Program-made: the position numbers and the translations under genes
In this document: one piece after another, positions 28,249 through 35,702 of the stretch
Layout: each line of letters opens with the position of its first letter
Position numbering within the stretch: the first letter of the stretch is position 1
The notes under the pieces: model-generated
Databases searched by the model: none
What the model was told of the DNA's origin: nothing
The model's input: only the letters and a program-made list of their open reading frames with translations
Source of the DNA: Nocardia macrotermitis
GTDB taxonomy: Bacteria > Actinomycetota > Actinomycetes > Mycobacteriales > Mycobacteriaceae
Length of the DNA stretch: 64,000 nt
Direction: 5' to 3'
Assembly (NCBI RefSeq): GCF_009604405.1
Contig: NZ_WEGK01000001.1
Location: forward strand, 806,001 to 870,000

Positions 28249-28746
28249 TTACCGCCCGGATGTGGGCACGATCAGCGTCCCGCCCGCGGCGACCTGTGCG
28301 TCCTGGAGCGCGTTGAGCCGCACGATCCGATCGACCGTCTGCGCCACCGGAACTCCGGGTGCGACCCGCGCGGCGACCTCGGCCAGCGGCTCCCCCTCGC
28401 GCACCTGCACGACCGTGGTGGTCGGAGCGGGAACCGCGCCCGCGCGCAGCTGGGCGACCCCGAGCAGACCGCCCACCGCCAACGCGCTGAGCAGCGCGGC
28501 CACCGCCAATGTCGCGAAACCGATCCGCGCCTGCTCGACCCGATCCTGCGGATGCGGCGTCTCGGCGAACCGGACCCGCGGGCGGTCGTACCGCATGACG
28601 CCCGAGGGCGGTCGCGCCGCGCGCGGACGCCCGGCGCGGGTACTCCGGCGGACCGGCGCGACCGCTCGCGGACGGTGGCCGGGCAGCGCGGCGTCGTACC
28701 CCGAATCTCTTGCGGTGACATCTGTTTCGCTGATCGTGGTGCGCAT
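28249..28746 (-). CDS. LysM-domain membrane protein adjacent to lexA (Rv2719c/ChiZ position)
   Basis: The 165-residue protein has a basic, Pro/Arg-rich cytoplasmic N-terminus (~1-70), one membrane helix (ARIGFATLAVAALLSALAVG) and a C-terminal LysM-like domain (VVQVREGEPLAEVAARV and VRLNALQDAQVAAGGTLIVP) that would bind peptidoglycan outside the membrane. In mycobacteria the same position holds the SOS-induced Rv2719c/ChiZ, which affects cell division after DNA damage. A LexA-type box lies about 60 bases upstream, supporting SOS control. Equivalence to ChiZ is from synteny and layout. Confidence 0.8.
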   Translation of the reverse strand: MRTTISETDVTARDSGYDAALPGHRPRAVAPVRRSTRAGRPRAARPPSGVMRYDRPRVRFAETPHPQDRVEQARIGFATLAVAALLSALAVGGLLGVAQLRAGAVPAPTTTVVQVREGEPLAEVAARVAPGVPVAQTVDRIVRLNALQDAQVAAGGTLIVPTSGR

Positions 28747-28805
28747 CGGACAGACCTCCGGGGGCGGTGTGCAGGATCGATTTCCGGTTTTCGATCATGC
28801 GTTCG

Positions 28806-28821
28806 AAGAACTGATGTTCGA
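28806..28821. promoter_or_regulatory. LexA (SOS) box for the LysM gene
   Basis: AAGAACTGATGTTCGA fits the actinobacterial consensus TCGAAC-N4-GTTCGA in all core GAAC/GTTC bases. It lies 60 bases upstream of the LysM gene start. Confidence 0.8.
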
Positions 28822-28868
28822 TTTCTACCACGCGACACCGACAAAGTCACGACCATCGGCGACATACG

Positions 28869-28884
28869 TCGAACAGATGTTTGA
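28869..28884. promoter_or_regulatory. LexA (SOS) box for lexA
   Basis: TCGAACAGATGTTTGA matches TCGAAC-N4-GTTCGA with a single mismatch. It lies on the lexA side of the divergent region, about 210 bases before the lexA start, which implies a long 5' leader. Confidence 0.85.
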
Positions 28885-29004
28885 AACCTGGCCGAGACCG
28901 GACTACATTCGTGGCACGCGATCCGGCGCGGGCCGGTTGGAGCGGATCAGGCCGACACGATGGCTCAGCGTCGGCGCACGACCCGAGGAGGACGAAGCAC
29001 ACCC

Positions 29005-29097
29005 ATGAACGGGAGGACCACGACCGTGAGTGAGCGCAGCGAGGCAATCGCGGACACCGCGCAGGCCCGATCGAGCAGCGGTGAGGTGCGGTCGTGA
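29005..29097 (+). CDS. Possible 30-codon leader ORF overlapping the lexA start
   Basis: ATG 29005 opens a frame of 30 codons (begins [20 protein letters not shown]) whose TGA overlaps the lexA GTG as GTGA at 29094-29097. GAGGAGG lies upstream but 13 bases from the ATG; an internal GTG is also possible. The overlap would couple lexA translation to this peptide. It has no recognisable domain and may only be a translated leader. Confidence 0.35.
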   Translation: MNGRTTTVSERSEAIADTAQARSSSGEVRS

Positions 29098-29843
29098 ACG
29101 AGCGCAATGCCCAGCACCGCGACGCCCCGGCCGACCCCGCCGCCGGCGACGAGAGCGTCGAAACACCCGGCAATGGAACGGATCTCACCGCCCGGCAGCG
29201 CAAGGTACTCGAGGTCATCCGCTCCTCGGTCTCCGAGCGCGGTTATCCGCCGAGCATCCGCGAGATCGGTGACGCGGTCGGCCTCACCTCGACCTCCTCG
29301 GTGGCCCATCAGCTGCGCGCCCTCGAGCGCAAGGGCTATCTGCGCCGCGATCCGAACCGGCCGCGCGCGGTGGACGTGCGAGGGCTGGACGAGACCGCGA
29401 TGCGCGCGGTCACCGGTGTGACCGCCCTGCACGCGGTGTCGAGCGACACCGAATCCGGCGATCAGCCGACCCCCACCTACGTCCCGGTGCTGGGCCGGAT
29501 CGCCGCCGGTGGTCCGATCCTGGCCGAGCAGGCGGTCGAGGATGTGTTCCCCCTCCCCCGCGAGCTGGTCGGCGAGGGTTCGCTGTTCCTGTTGAAGGTC
29601 GTCGGTGAGTCGATGGTCGACGCGGCGATCTGCGACGGCGACTGGGTCGTCGTGCGTCAACAGAATGTCGCGGACAACGGCGATATCGTCGCGGCGATGA
29701 TCGAGGGCGAGGCCACCGTCAAGACGTTCAAGCGCAGCGGTAAGGACGTCTGGCTGATGCCGCACAACCCGCATTTCGAGCCGATCCCGGGTAACGACGC
29801 GCAGATCCTGGGCAAGGTCGTCACGGTGATCCGCAAGATCTGA
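29094..29843 (+). CDS. lexA: SOS repressor LexA
   Basis: The 249-residue repressor has a winged HTH (~31-94, [15 protein letters not shown] and [16 protein letters not shown]), a self-cleavage site A138-G139 in RIAAGGPI, and the catalytic dyad S173 (GESM) and K210 (ATVK). It represses DNA-damage genes and is cleaved on RecA activation. GTG 29094 is preceded by GTGAGG. The N-terminal 30 residues are acidic and poorly conserved, as in Nocardia and mycobacterial LexA. It is autoregulated through the box at 28869. Confidence 0.96.
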   Translation: MNERNAQHRDAPADPAAGDESVETPGNGTDLTARQRKVLEVIRSSVSERGYPPSIREIGDAVGLTSTSSVAHQLRALERKGYLRRDPNRPRAVDVRGLDETAMRAVTGVTALHAVSSDTESGDQPTPTYVPVLGRIAAGGPILAEQAVEDVFPLPRELVGEGSLFLLKVVGESMVDAAICDGDWVVVRQQNVADNGDIVAAMIEGEATVKTFKRSGKDVWLMPHNPHFEPIPGNDAQILGKVVTVIRKI

Positions 29844-29858
29844 GATCCGGCATACGCG

Positions 29859-29890
29859 CCCGCCGTACCACCTCGGTGGTACGGCGGGTT
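29859..29890. terminator. lexA terminator
   Basis: A perfect 14-base stem (CCCGCCGTACCACC with GGTGGTACGGCGGG) with a TC turn starts 15 bases after the lexA stop and ends before the convergent CtaG-like gene at 29921. Confidence 0.75.
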
Positions 29891-29920
29891 CGTGTCTCGG
29901 CGCAGCGGTCCGGAGGGTTC

Positions 29921-30940
29921 TCAGCGCCCGAAGCGCTGCCGCAACTGCGGATCGTTCTCCCACCACAGCCCGCTCTGCACGGGCGCCGCCCCGGCTGCGA
30001 CCGCGGCGTCAGCGATACCCGAACCATCAGAAGTATCCGAGGCTCGACTGAATTTCTGCCTGCGCGCGGGCGGCGCGGCGGCGTCCTCCGCATCGAGTTC
30101 GGCATCCACCTCCGCGGCCCTACGCCGTTCGTCCGAGGCCCACGCCCGCATCAAGGCCAGCAGATACGGCAGCCCCAGCACATCGCCGAGCACCCAGATG
30201 ATGCCCGCGGCGACGGTCTGATCCATCCGCAGATCCGGCCCCCAGGTCCGCCCGACCTCGGTGTAGTAGTCCAGCGCGACCAGCGGCCCCCACCACAGCA
30301 CGATGCCCAGGATGCCGTCGGCGAGTGATTCGAAGATCGTGATCAGCAGCGACAGTCCCTGCGAATAGCGGTGCGGCACCGGATCGGTCTGCAAGCGCGA
30401 GTAGAAGTACACGAATCCGATGAGCACCAGCACGACCCGGGTCATCGCGTCCGCCGCGCCGTGCCGCAGCACGATCTCGTACCAGGGACTCAGGAACAGC
30501 AGCCAGGGCACCGCGAGCATCGCCAGCGAGGGTGCCAGCGGAAAGGTCACCGCGCGGGCGATGGTCGAGGCCAGGATCCGGTCGAGCCGGGCCTGTCCGA
30601 CCGGGCCGAGCGCCGCCCGCAGCACCGTGAACGGGCGTCCGCTGGCCAACCCGAACGGCACCACGTACAGCAGCAGCAGCGTCTGCAATGCCCGCACCCA
30701 CATCAGCGTGTCGGAATACACGCCGACCAGGCTGATCCCGCTGAGCAACCAGATACCCAGGCCCATCAGTCCGAAGGCCGCCAGCCGCCCGCCCGGAATC
30801 ACCGCGCCGCGGCGTTTCGCACGGGCGCGCACGGCCCAGTATCCGGCCCCGAGCGCGGCGGTCAGTACGACCGTCGAGGTGTCCCAGCGCCAGGATTCGA
30901 ATGCGGACTGCATGGTCAGCGGCGTTTCGATCCATCCCAC
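29921..30940 (-). CDS. Cytochrome c oxidase assembly protein, CtaG (caa3) family
   Basis: The 339-residue protein has about seven membrane helices between residues ~20 and ~260 and a polar, Ala/Asp-rich C-terminal tail of ~75 residues. It matches the CtaG_Caa3 family through the WRWDTSTVVLTAALGAGYW start, PWYEIVLRHG, DPVPHRYSQGLSLL and WVLGDVLGLPYLLALMRAW segments. It likely helps insert copper into the oxidase. The start is GTG 30940. It is monocistronic and convergent with lexA. Confidence 0.85.
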   Translation of the reverse strand: MGWIETPLTMQSAFESWRWDTSTVVLTAALGAGYWAVRARAKRRGAVIPGGRLAAFGLMGLGIWLLSGISLVGVYSDTLMWVRALQTLLLLYVVPFGLASGRPFTVLRAALGPVGQARLDRILASTIARAVTFPLAPSLAMLAVPWLLFLSPWYEIVLRHGAADAMTRVVLVLIGFVYFYSRLQTDPVPHRYSQGLSLLITIFESLADGILGIVLWWGPLVALDYYTEVGRTWGPDLRMDQTVAAGIIWVLGDVLGLPYLLALMRAWASDERRRAAEVDAELDAEDAAAPPARRQKFSRASDTSDGSGIADAAVAAGAAPVQSGLWWENDPQLRQRFGR

Positions 30941-31081
30941 GGCAGCCAGTATGCTCCGGCGCGGATCGCCCGCTCGACGAGGGCGGCCGGGCCTCGCGCA
31001 CCGGCGGCCGAGTATCGATGCCCGATCGCGAACCGGTCGAATGCGCTCGCGGTGCCACAGCGCACCGCGGCACCGAAAAGG

Positions 31082-32071
31082 TCAGTGACGCACTGCCTTC
31101 GGGCTCGAATGCGACTGTCCGTGGATCTCCGCGCACTCCGGTTCGGGCGGGGTGCCCAGCGCGATCAACTCCGGATGGGCGTGCTCGACCTGCAAGGTGG
31201 CGTGTGCGATGTGATGTTCGTGATCGAGCCAGTGCGCCAGATCCTCGCGCACCGCGTGACAATCCCGTCCGGCCTCGACGAGTACATGTGCGGACAGCGC
31301 CGGCGAACCCGAGGTTATCTCCCAGATGTGCAGATCGTGCACCTCGACCACGCCGTCGCGCGCGGCCATCGCCTGCCCGATCTCGGTCGGATCGAGGTCG
31401 TCCGGCGCGGCCTCGAGGAAGATCCGGCACGATGCGCGCACCAGGCCGAAACCGGCCCGCAGCATCAGCACGACGACCACCAGGGTCGCGATCGCGTCGG
31501 CGCGGACGAATCCGGTCAGCACGATGATCACACCGGCGATCGCGGTCGCGATGAAGGCGAACAGATCGGTCAGGATGTGCTGGTAGGCGCCCTCGACATT
31601 GAGGCTGGTCCGGTTGGCTCGCGAAATCATCCAGGTGGCAAGGAGATTCACCACGACACCGACCAGTGCCGTGCCGAGTACGAGGCCGCCGGTCACCTCC
31701 GGCGGATCGATCAGGCGGCGGATGGCCTCGTAGGCCAGCCACACCGACAGCAGTAGCAGCGTGATCCCGTTGGCCTGGGCCGAGAGGATCTCGACCCGTT
31801 TCCACCCGAAGGTCATCCGACCCGCGGCCGGGCGCGCGGCCAGCCGGATCGCCCAGAGTGCCAGCGCGATGGAGGCGGCGTCGGTGAGCATGTGCGCGGC
31901 ATCGGACAGCAGCGCCAGCGAACCCGCGGCAATACCGACGAAGACCTCGGCGAGCATGAACACCGCGATCACCACCAGCGCCCCGGCGAGCCAGCGCCGA
32001 TCGCTCTCGGAATTCGCGTGTACATGACTGTGCGCATGGTCGTGCGCATGCCCCGCGTGCGCAGCCGCCAT
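31082..32071 (-). CDS. Cation diffusion facilitator (Zn2+/Co2+ efflux)
   Basis: The 329-residue transporter exports divalent metal in exchange for protons. It has a His-rich N-terminus (GHAHDHAHSHVHA), six membrane helices, and the metal-binding SDAAHMLTDAAS of helix 2 with its partner in helix 5 (YQHILTDLFAF). The C-terminal cytoplasmic domain (DLHIWEITSG, LVEAGRDCHAV) is complete. AGGAG precedes ATG 32071. It is divergent from the M-box leader, with ~250 bases between. Confidence 0.92.
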   Translation of the reverse strand: MAAAHAGHAHDHAHSHVHANSESDRRWLAGALVVIAVFMLAEVFVGIAAGSLALLSDAAHMLTDAASIALALWAIRLAARPAAGRMTFGWKRVEILSAQANGITLLLLSVWLAYEAIRRLIDPPEVTGGLVLGTALVGVVVNLLATWMISRANRTSLNVEGAYQHILTDLFAFIATAIAGVIIVLTGFVRADAIATLVVVVLMLRAGFGLVRASCRIFLEAAPDDLDPTEIGQAMAARDGVVEVHDLHIWEITSGSPALSAHVLVEAGRDCHAVREDLAHWLDHEHHIAHATLQVEHAHPELIALGTPPEPECAEIHGQSHSSPKAVRH

Positions 32072-32319
32072 CCCCGTCTCCTTCCGATGTGAACGATCTT
32101 CCTTCCGCCGATATTATGCACACATCGCTATGTATGCAAGACCTTCGATTCCGTGGGTCGAATCTCGACCACGACACCCCCGCTCCGCCATCGAGCCGAT
32201 TGGCCGACCGACCGGTGTCCGCACTGAAACTGTTGCCGGACAGTATCTTTCGCGAGATTCGAGCGGACCGATCGTGGCGGACTTGACTTCTCGCATCGAA
32301 GAGTCGAGTATTTTCGGGT

Positions 32320-32486
32320 CAGCACCTCGCTAGGCGAGGCTCCTGTACGAACACAGGCCACTGATCCGACGACGTCGAGAGACGCCCAGGGTTAGGACAG
32401 ATCTTCCCGGATTAAGGGGTGATCCGAAGTGGCTTCCCGATCGGGATACGTCGTGCAGTGCCGAAGCTCTGACGAGAGGGGTGCGT
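32320..32486 (+). ncRNA. M-box (ykoK) magnesium riboswitch
   Basis: The leader carries M-box hallmarks in order: CGCTAGGCGAGGCTCCTGTA, ACACAGGCCACTG, GTCGAGAGACGCC, CGGATTAAGGGGTGATCCG, and the 3' end GCCGAAGCTCTGACGAGAGG. P1 can form between GCACCTCG (32322-32329) and CGAGAGGGGTGC (32473-32484). M-boxes fold on Mg2+ and shut off Mg2+ uptake genes. The next sequence, GTACCTCGCTC, could compete for the P1 3' strand, and a CTCCCC tract near 32510 could mask the downstream AAGGAGG; both would make an expression platform (inference). Confidence 0.88.
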
Positions 32487-32587
32487 ACCTCGCTCTTTCG
32501 GGCCGGGTTCTCCCCTTTCGTCGTGGTGCCGATGCTCGAAGCAACGACGTGCGCGTACGTCCCGGCGGCAAGGAGGTGAGGGACGAA

Positions 32588-32671
32588 ATGCAATCCGGCG
32601 ACAGCCCGTATCCGAGTCCGGTTCGACAACCCGGTTCGTTCCCACACTGCCGCAACCACTCCGCGGCCTGA
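32588..32671 (+). CDS. Proline-containing 27-residue leader peptide after the M-box
   Basis: ATG 32588 follows a near-perfect Shine-Dalgarno AAGGAGG and opens a 27-codon ORF (begins MQSGDSPYPSPVRQPGSFPH) with five prolines in its middle third. The same frame is open from a GTG at 32429, inside the M-box, so an 80-residue form is possible but would be made from structured RNA. Proline-rich leader peptides regulate Mg2+ transporter genes in enterobacteria; a similar role here is inference. Confidence 0.5.
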   Translation: MQSGDSPYPSPVRQPGSFPHCRNHSAA

Positions 32672-32799
32672 TCGACACACGCGAATCAACCATCGGCATC
32701 CCCGAGAACCTTCCGCACGGATGGTTCGACGCCGTTTCCGTTGCGTCCAGGTCTCCGCGAATCCCGTTGTGGCAGTAGACTTTCCGCAAGGAGCACGTC

Positions 32800-32976
32800 A
32801 TGACCCACACCATCTTCCCGCGTCGCGCCACCCCACGTGCCGTGCTCGGTGACCTGACTCGCCGCATCCGGGCGCGCTACACCCTCACTCCCTCCGAACA
32901 ACACAACCTACGCCTCGCGCACACCCCGCTGGCAGTCGTCACGGCGTCTCTGGGCGGCCACACCAGGCGCGGATAG
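32800..32976 (+). CDS. Small basic protein between riboswitch and NRAMP gene
   Basis: The 58-residue ORF starts at ATG 32800, 6 bases after AAGGAG. It is very basic (FPRRATPRAVLGDLTRRIRA) and carries a helix with LTPSEQHNLRLAH. No family is recognised. It shares the M-box leader with the NRAMP gene 190 bases downstream and may be a coregulated small protein. Confidence 0.5.
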   Translation: MTHTIFPRRATPRAVLGDLTRRIRARYTLTPSEQHNLRLAHTPLAVVTASLGGHTRRG

Positions 32977-33165
32977 GCCCAGCCGTGTGGGGCGAAAGTT
33001 CCTGTCCCGCAATCAGATACACCACCACGACTCGTAGCCGCCAGGGACACGAGCGTTCATCGCCCTGCCACCGGGAACCACATCCCGTCCGCGTCGCCCG
33101 CCATCGTCGCCGAGGCCACGAAATCCGCAGTACCGCACCGCATTCCAGAAAGGGAGGGAACGGCC

Positions 33166-34908
33166 ATGGCCTTCTTCTCCAACGGCACGCCCCGCCGCAT
33201 CGCCACCGTGCCGGTCTCGACCGACGCCACCACCGCCGTACTCGACAGCGCGCACGTCGGCGATATCGTCGGCGCGCTGGGCACGATCCGTCAACACGAC
33301 ACCGACCAGGGCCGCAGCCGTGGACAACGCTTGCGGATGCTGCTCGCCGTACTCGGCCCCGGCCTGATCGTGATGGTCGGCGACAACGACGCCGGAGGCA
33401 TCGCCACCTACGCGCAGGCCGGGCAGAACTACGGCATGGCCCTGATGTGGACGCTGGTGCTGCTGATTCCGGTGCTGTACGTCAACCAGGAGATGGTGGT
33501 GCGACTGGGCGCGGTGGCCGGGGTCGGCCACGCGCGGCTGATCTTCGCGCGTTTCGGCCGATTCTGGGGCGCGTTCAGCGTCGGGGATCTGTTCATCGTG
33601 AACGCGCTGACCATCGTCACCGAATTCATCGGCGTCTCAATGGCTCTCGGGTATTTCGGGCTGCCCAAGTGGGTGTCGGTGCCGGTGGCGGCGGTACTGC
33701 TGTTCGCGGTCGTGGCGGGCGGGTCGTTCCGGCGCTGGGAGCGGCTGGTGTTCACGCTCATCGCGATCAACATCCTGATGTTCCCACTGGCCTTCCTGGT
33801 GCATCCGAGCGTCTCGGCGACGGTCGGCGGCCTGCTCCCGTCGTTCCCGGGCGGGCTCGACTCGACGCTGCTGCTGATCATCGTCGCCATCGTCGGCACC
33901 ACCGTCGCGCCGTGGCAGCTGTTCTTCCAGCAGTCCAACATCGTCGACAAGCGCATCACCCCGCGCTGGATCCGCTACGAGCGGGTGGATCTGTGGGTCG
34001 GGATCGTGGTGGTGATGATCGGCGCGGTCGCGATCATGGCGACGGCCGCGTTCGGGCTGGGCCCGGCCGAGCGGGGCGCGTTCGCCGACGCCGGGACCGT
34101 CGCGCACGGCCTGTCCGCGCACCTGGGCACGACGGTCGGCGCGATCTTCGCGATCCTGCTGCTGGACGCGTCGCTGATCGGCGCGAACGCCGTCGGCCTG
34201 GCGACCACGTACACCCTGGGTGACACGCTGGGCAAGCGACACTCGCTGCACTGGAAGATGAGCGAGGCGCCGGCCTTCTACGCCGGATACGCCCTGCTGC
34301 TGGCCGCGGCCGCGGCGGTCTCGTTCAGCCCCGACCACGTGCTGGGCCTGTTGACGCAGGGTGTGCAGGCGCTGGCCGGTGTGCTGCTGCCCTCGGCGAC
34401 GGTATTCCTGGTGCTGCTGTGCAACGACCGGGCGGTCCTCGGGCCGTGGGTCAACACCACCCGGCAGAACATCGTCGCGGGGGTCATCGTGTGGGCGCTG
34501 GTCCTGCTGTCGCTGGCGCTGACCGCGGCGACGTTCTTCCCGCATCTGTCCACCGCGACCCTCGAACTGGGATTCGGCGTGGGCGCCGCGATCGGGCTGC
34601 TCGGCGGGATCGCCCTGACCGTCACCCGGCAGCGCGGTGTGCGTCGGGGCACCGAGCAAACCGCGGCGGAACTGGGCGGTCTGGACCCCGATCAGGTCGA
34701 GGAACTGGAGGCGACACCGCGCTCGCGCCGGGAGCGTCGCGCGATCCTGGCCGCGGACCGGGACCTGTGGCGCACCCCGGCACTGGAAACGCTGACCCGG
34801 CCGAACTTCTCGCCGGTGCGGACGGCGGGCATGATCGCGCTGCGCGGATATCTGGCCCTGGCGGTCGTGCTGGTGGTGATCAAGATCGTCCAGCAGATCG
34901 GCGGATAG
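33166..34908 (+). CDS. NRAMP-related divalent metal transporter, likely Mg2+ type
   Basis: This 580-residue NRAMP-fold transporter has ~11-12 membrane helices and a long polar tail. Both metal-site motifs are atypical. Helix 1 reads GDNDAGG (residues 72-78) instead of DPGN, and helix 6 reads VAPWQ (247-251) instead of the MPH motif whose Met selects Mn2+/Fe2+. Such changes mark NRAMP-related magnesium transporters, and the upstream M-box supports Mg2+ as substrate. AAAGGGAGG lies 9 bases before ATG 33166. A polar N-terminal extension of ~55 residues precedes helix 1. Mn2+ transport by a diverged MntH is the alternative. Confidence 0.85.
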   Translation: MAFFSNGTPRRIATVPVSTDATTAVLDSAHVGDIVGALGTIRQHDTDQGRSRGQRLRMLLAVLGPGLIVMVGDNDAGGIATYAQAGQNYGMALMWTLVLLIPVLYVNQEMVVRLGAVAGVGHARLIFARFGRFWGAFSVGDLFIVNALTIVTEFIGVSMALGYFGLPKWVSVPVAAVLLFAVVAGGSFRRWERLVFTLIAINILMFPLAFLVHPSVSATVGGLLPSFPGGLDSTLLLIIVAIVGTTVAPWQLFFQQSNIVDKRITPRWIRYERVDLWVGIVVVMIGAVAIMATAAFGLGPAERGAFADAGTVAHGLSAHLGTTVGAIFAILLLDASLIGANAVGLATTYTLGDTLGKRHSLHWKMSEAPAFYAGYALLLAAAAAVSFSPDHVLGLLTQGVQALAGVLLPSATVFLVLLCNDRAVLGPWVNTTRQNIVAGVIVWALVLLSLALTAATFFPHLSTATLELGFGVGAAIGLLGGIALTVTRQRGVRRGTEQTAAELGGLDPDQVEELEATPRSRRERRAILAADRDLWRTPALETLTRPNFSPVRTAGMIALRGYLALAVVLVVIKIVQQIGG

Positions 34909-35238
34909 CCCCCGCAAACCCTCCCGAACACCTCGAATACCGCATTCGGCAAATATCCCGCATGCGCGGATACCACCGCGATGGTTCCATCCGGGAGCAT
35001 TGGCGAACATTGGGCATCCACACCGGCCGGCGGTGTCGCGATGGTGAGGGCTCACAGGTTTCACATATCCGAATGCTCGCAGCCCGGACAATTCCAACCC
35101 CTGGGATTGTTCAATACCTTTAGCCGCATTCCGGCACCGCAAACGCGCCGAATAGCGCTGGATTCGCTGCATTCCCCGGTAATGCGGTACGGTATATGCA
35201 ATCCGAGTTGATCCGTGTCCGTGCGAAAGGGCTCAGTG
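34909..35238 (+). other. 330-base intergenic region upstream of lsr2
   Basis: No gene is supported here. It holds an imperfect dyad, GGACAATTCCA (35086-35096) and TGGGATTGTTC (35102-35112), and a relatively AT-rich stretch with GGTATATGCAAT near 35190 that may include the lsr2 promoter. Confidence 0.4.
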
Positions 35239-35574
35239 ATGGCCAAGAAGGTCACCGTCACACTCATCGACGATTACGACGGGAAGTCCAAAGCGGATGA
35301 GACCGTACAGTTCTCGATCGATGGTGTGGCCTACGAAATCGATCTGTCCACGTTGAATGCCGGTAAGCTGCGGGGTTCGCTCGAGCCCTGGACGGATAAG
35401 GCCCGCAAGGTCGGACGGCTGAAGGCGAGTGGCAACACCCGCTCGAAGTCGGCCGCGGATCGCGAGCAAACCGTCGCCATCAGGGAATGGGCCAAGAAAC
35501 ACGGCTACAACGTGTCGGCTCGCGGGCGTATTTCCTCCGAGATCGTCGAGGCTTATCACAAAGCCGACAAGTAG
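35239..35574 (+). CDS. lsr2: Nucleoid-associated protein Lsr2
   Basis: The 111-residue protein is an H-NS-like xenogeneic silencer that bridges DNA and represses AT-rich genes. The N-terminal oligomerisation domain starts MAKKVTVTLIDDYDGKS, with FSIDGVAYEIDLS next; the C-terminal domain carries the AT-hook-like RGRI in SARGRISSEIVEAYHKA. ATG 35239 is favoured over GTG 35215 by the conserved MAKKV start. It is monocistronic, with a strong terminator downstream. Confidence 0.95.
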   Translation: MAKKVTVTLIDDYDGKSKADETVQFSIDGVAYEIDLSTLNAGKLRGSLEPWTDKARKVGRLKASGNTRSKSAADREQTVAIREWAKKHGYNVSARGRISSEIVEAYHKADK

Positions 35575-35593
35575 TCCCGGTTCGGTGTTTCTC

Positions 35594-35629
35594 CTGTGCC
35601 CCGGCGGTCGCCCGACCGCCGGGGCACAG
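35594..35629 (+). terminator. lsr2 terminator
   Basis: A perfect 17-base inverted repeat (CTGTGCCCCGGCGGTCG and its complement) with a two-base centre starts 19 bases after the lsr2 stop. There is no long T run after it. Confidence 0.8.
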
Positions 35630-35702
35630 TGGTTTCCGGTAACCTGGGATTCCGGTTCGGCACACGCCGTTCCCGCAAGTCGCAGCGTCGGATCGAGCGG
35701 GG

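Noticed and set aside
32429..32671. 80-residue protein starting inside the M-box
   Set aside because: Its GTG start and first ~15 codons are conserved aptamer structure; the internal ATG at 32588 with AAGGAGG is the likely start.
33166..34908. Ordinary MntH manganese transporter
   Set aside because: The DPGN and MPH metal-site motifs are absent and the leader is a magnesium riboswitch; kept only as an alternative.
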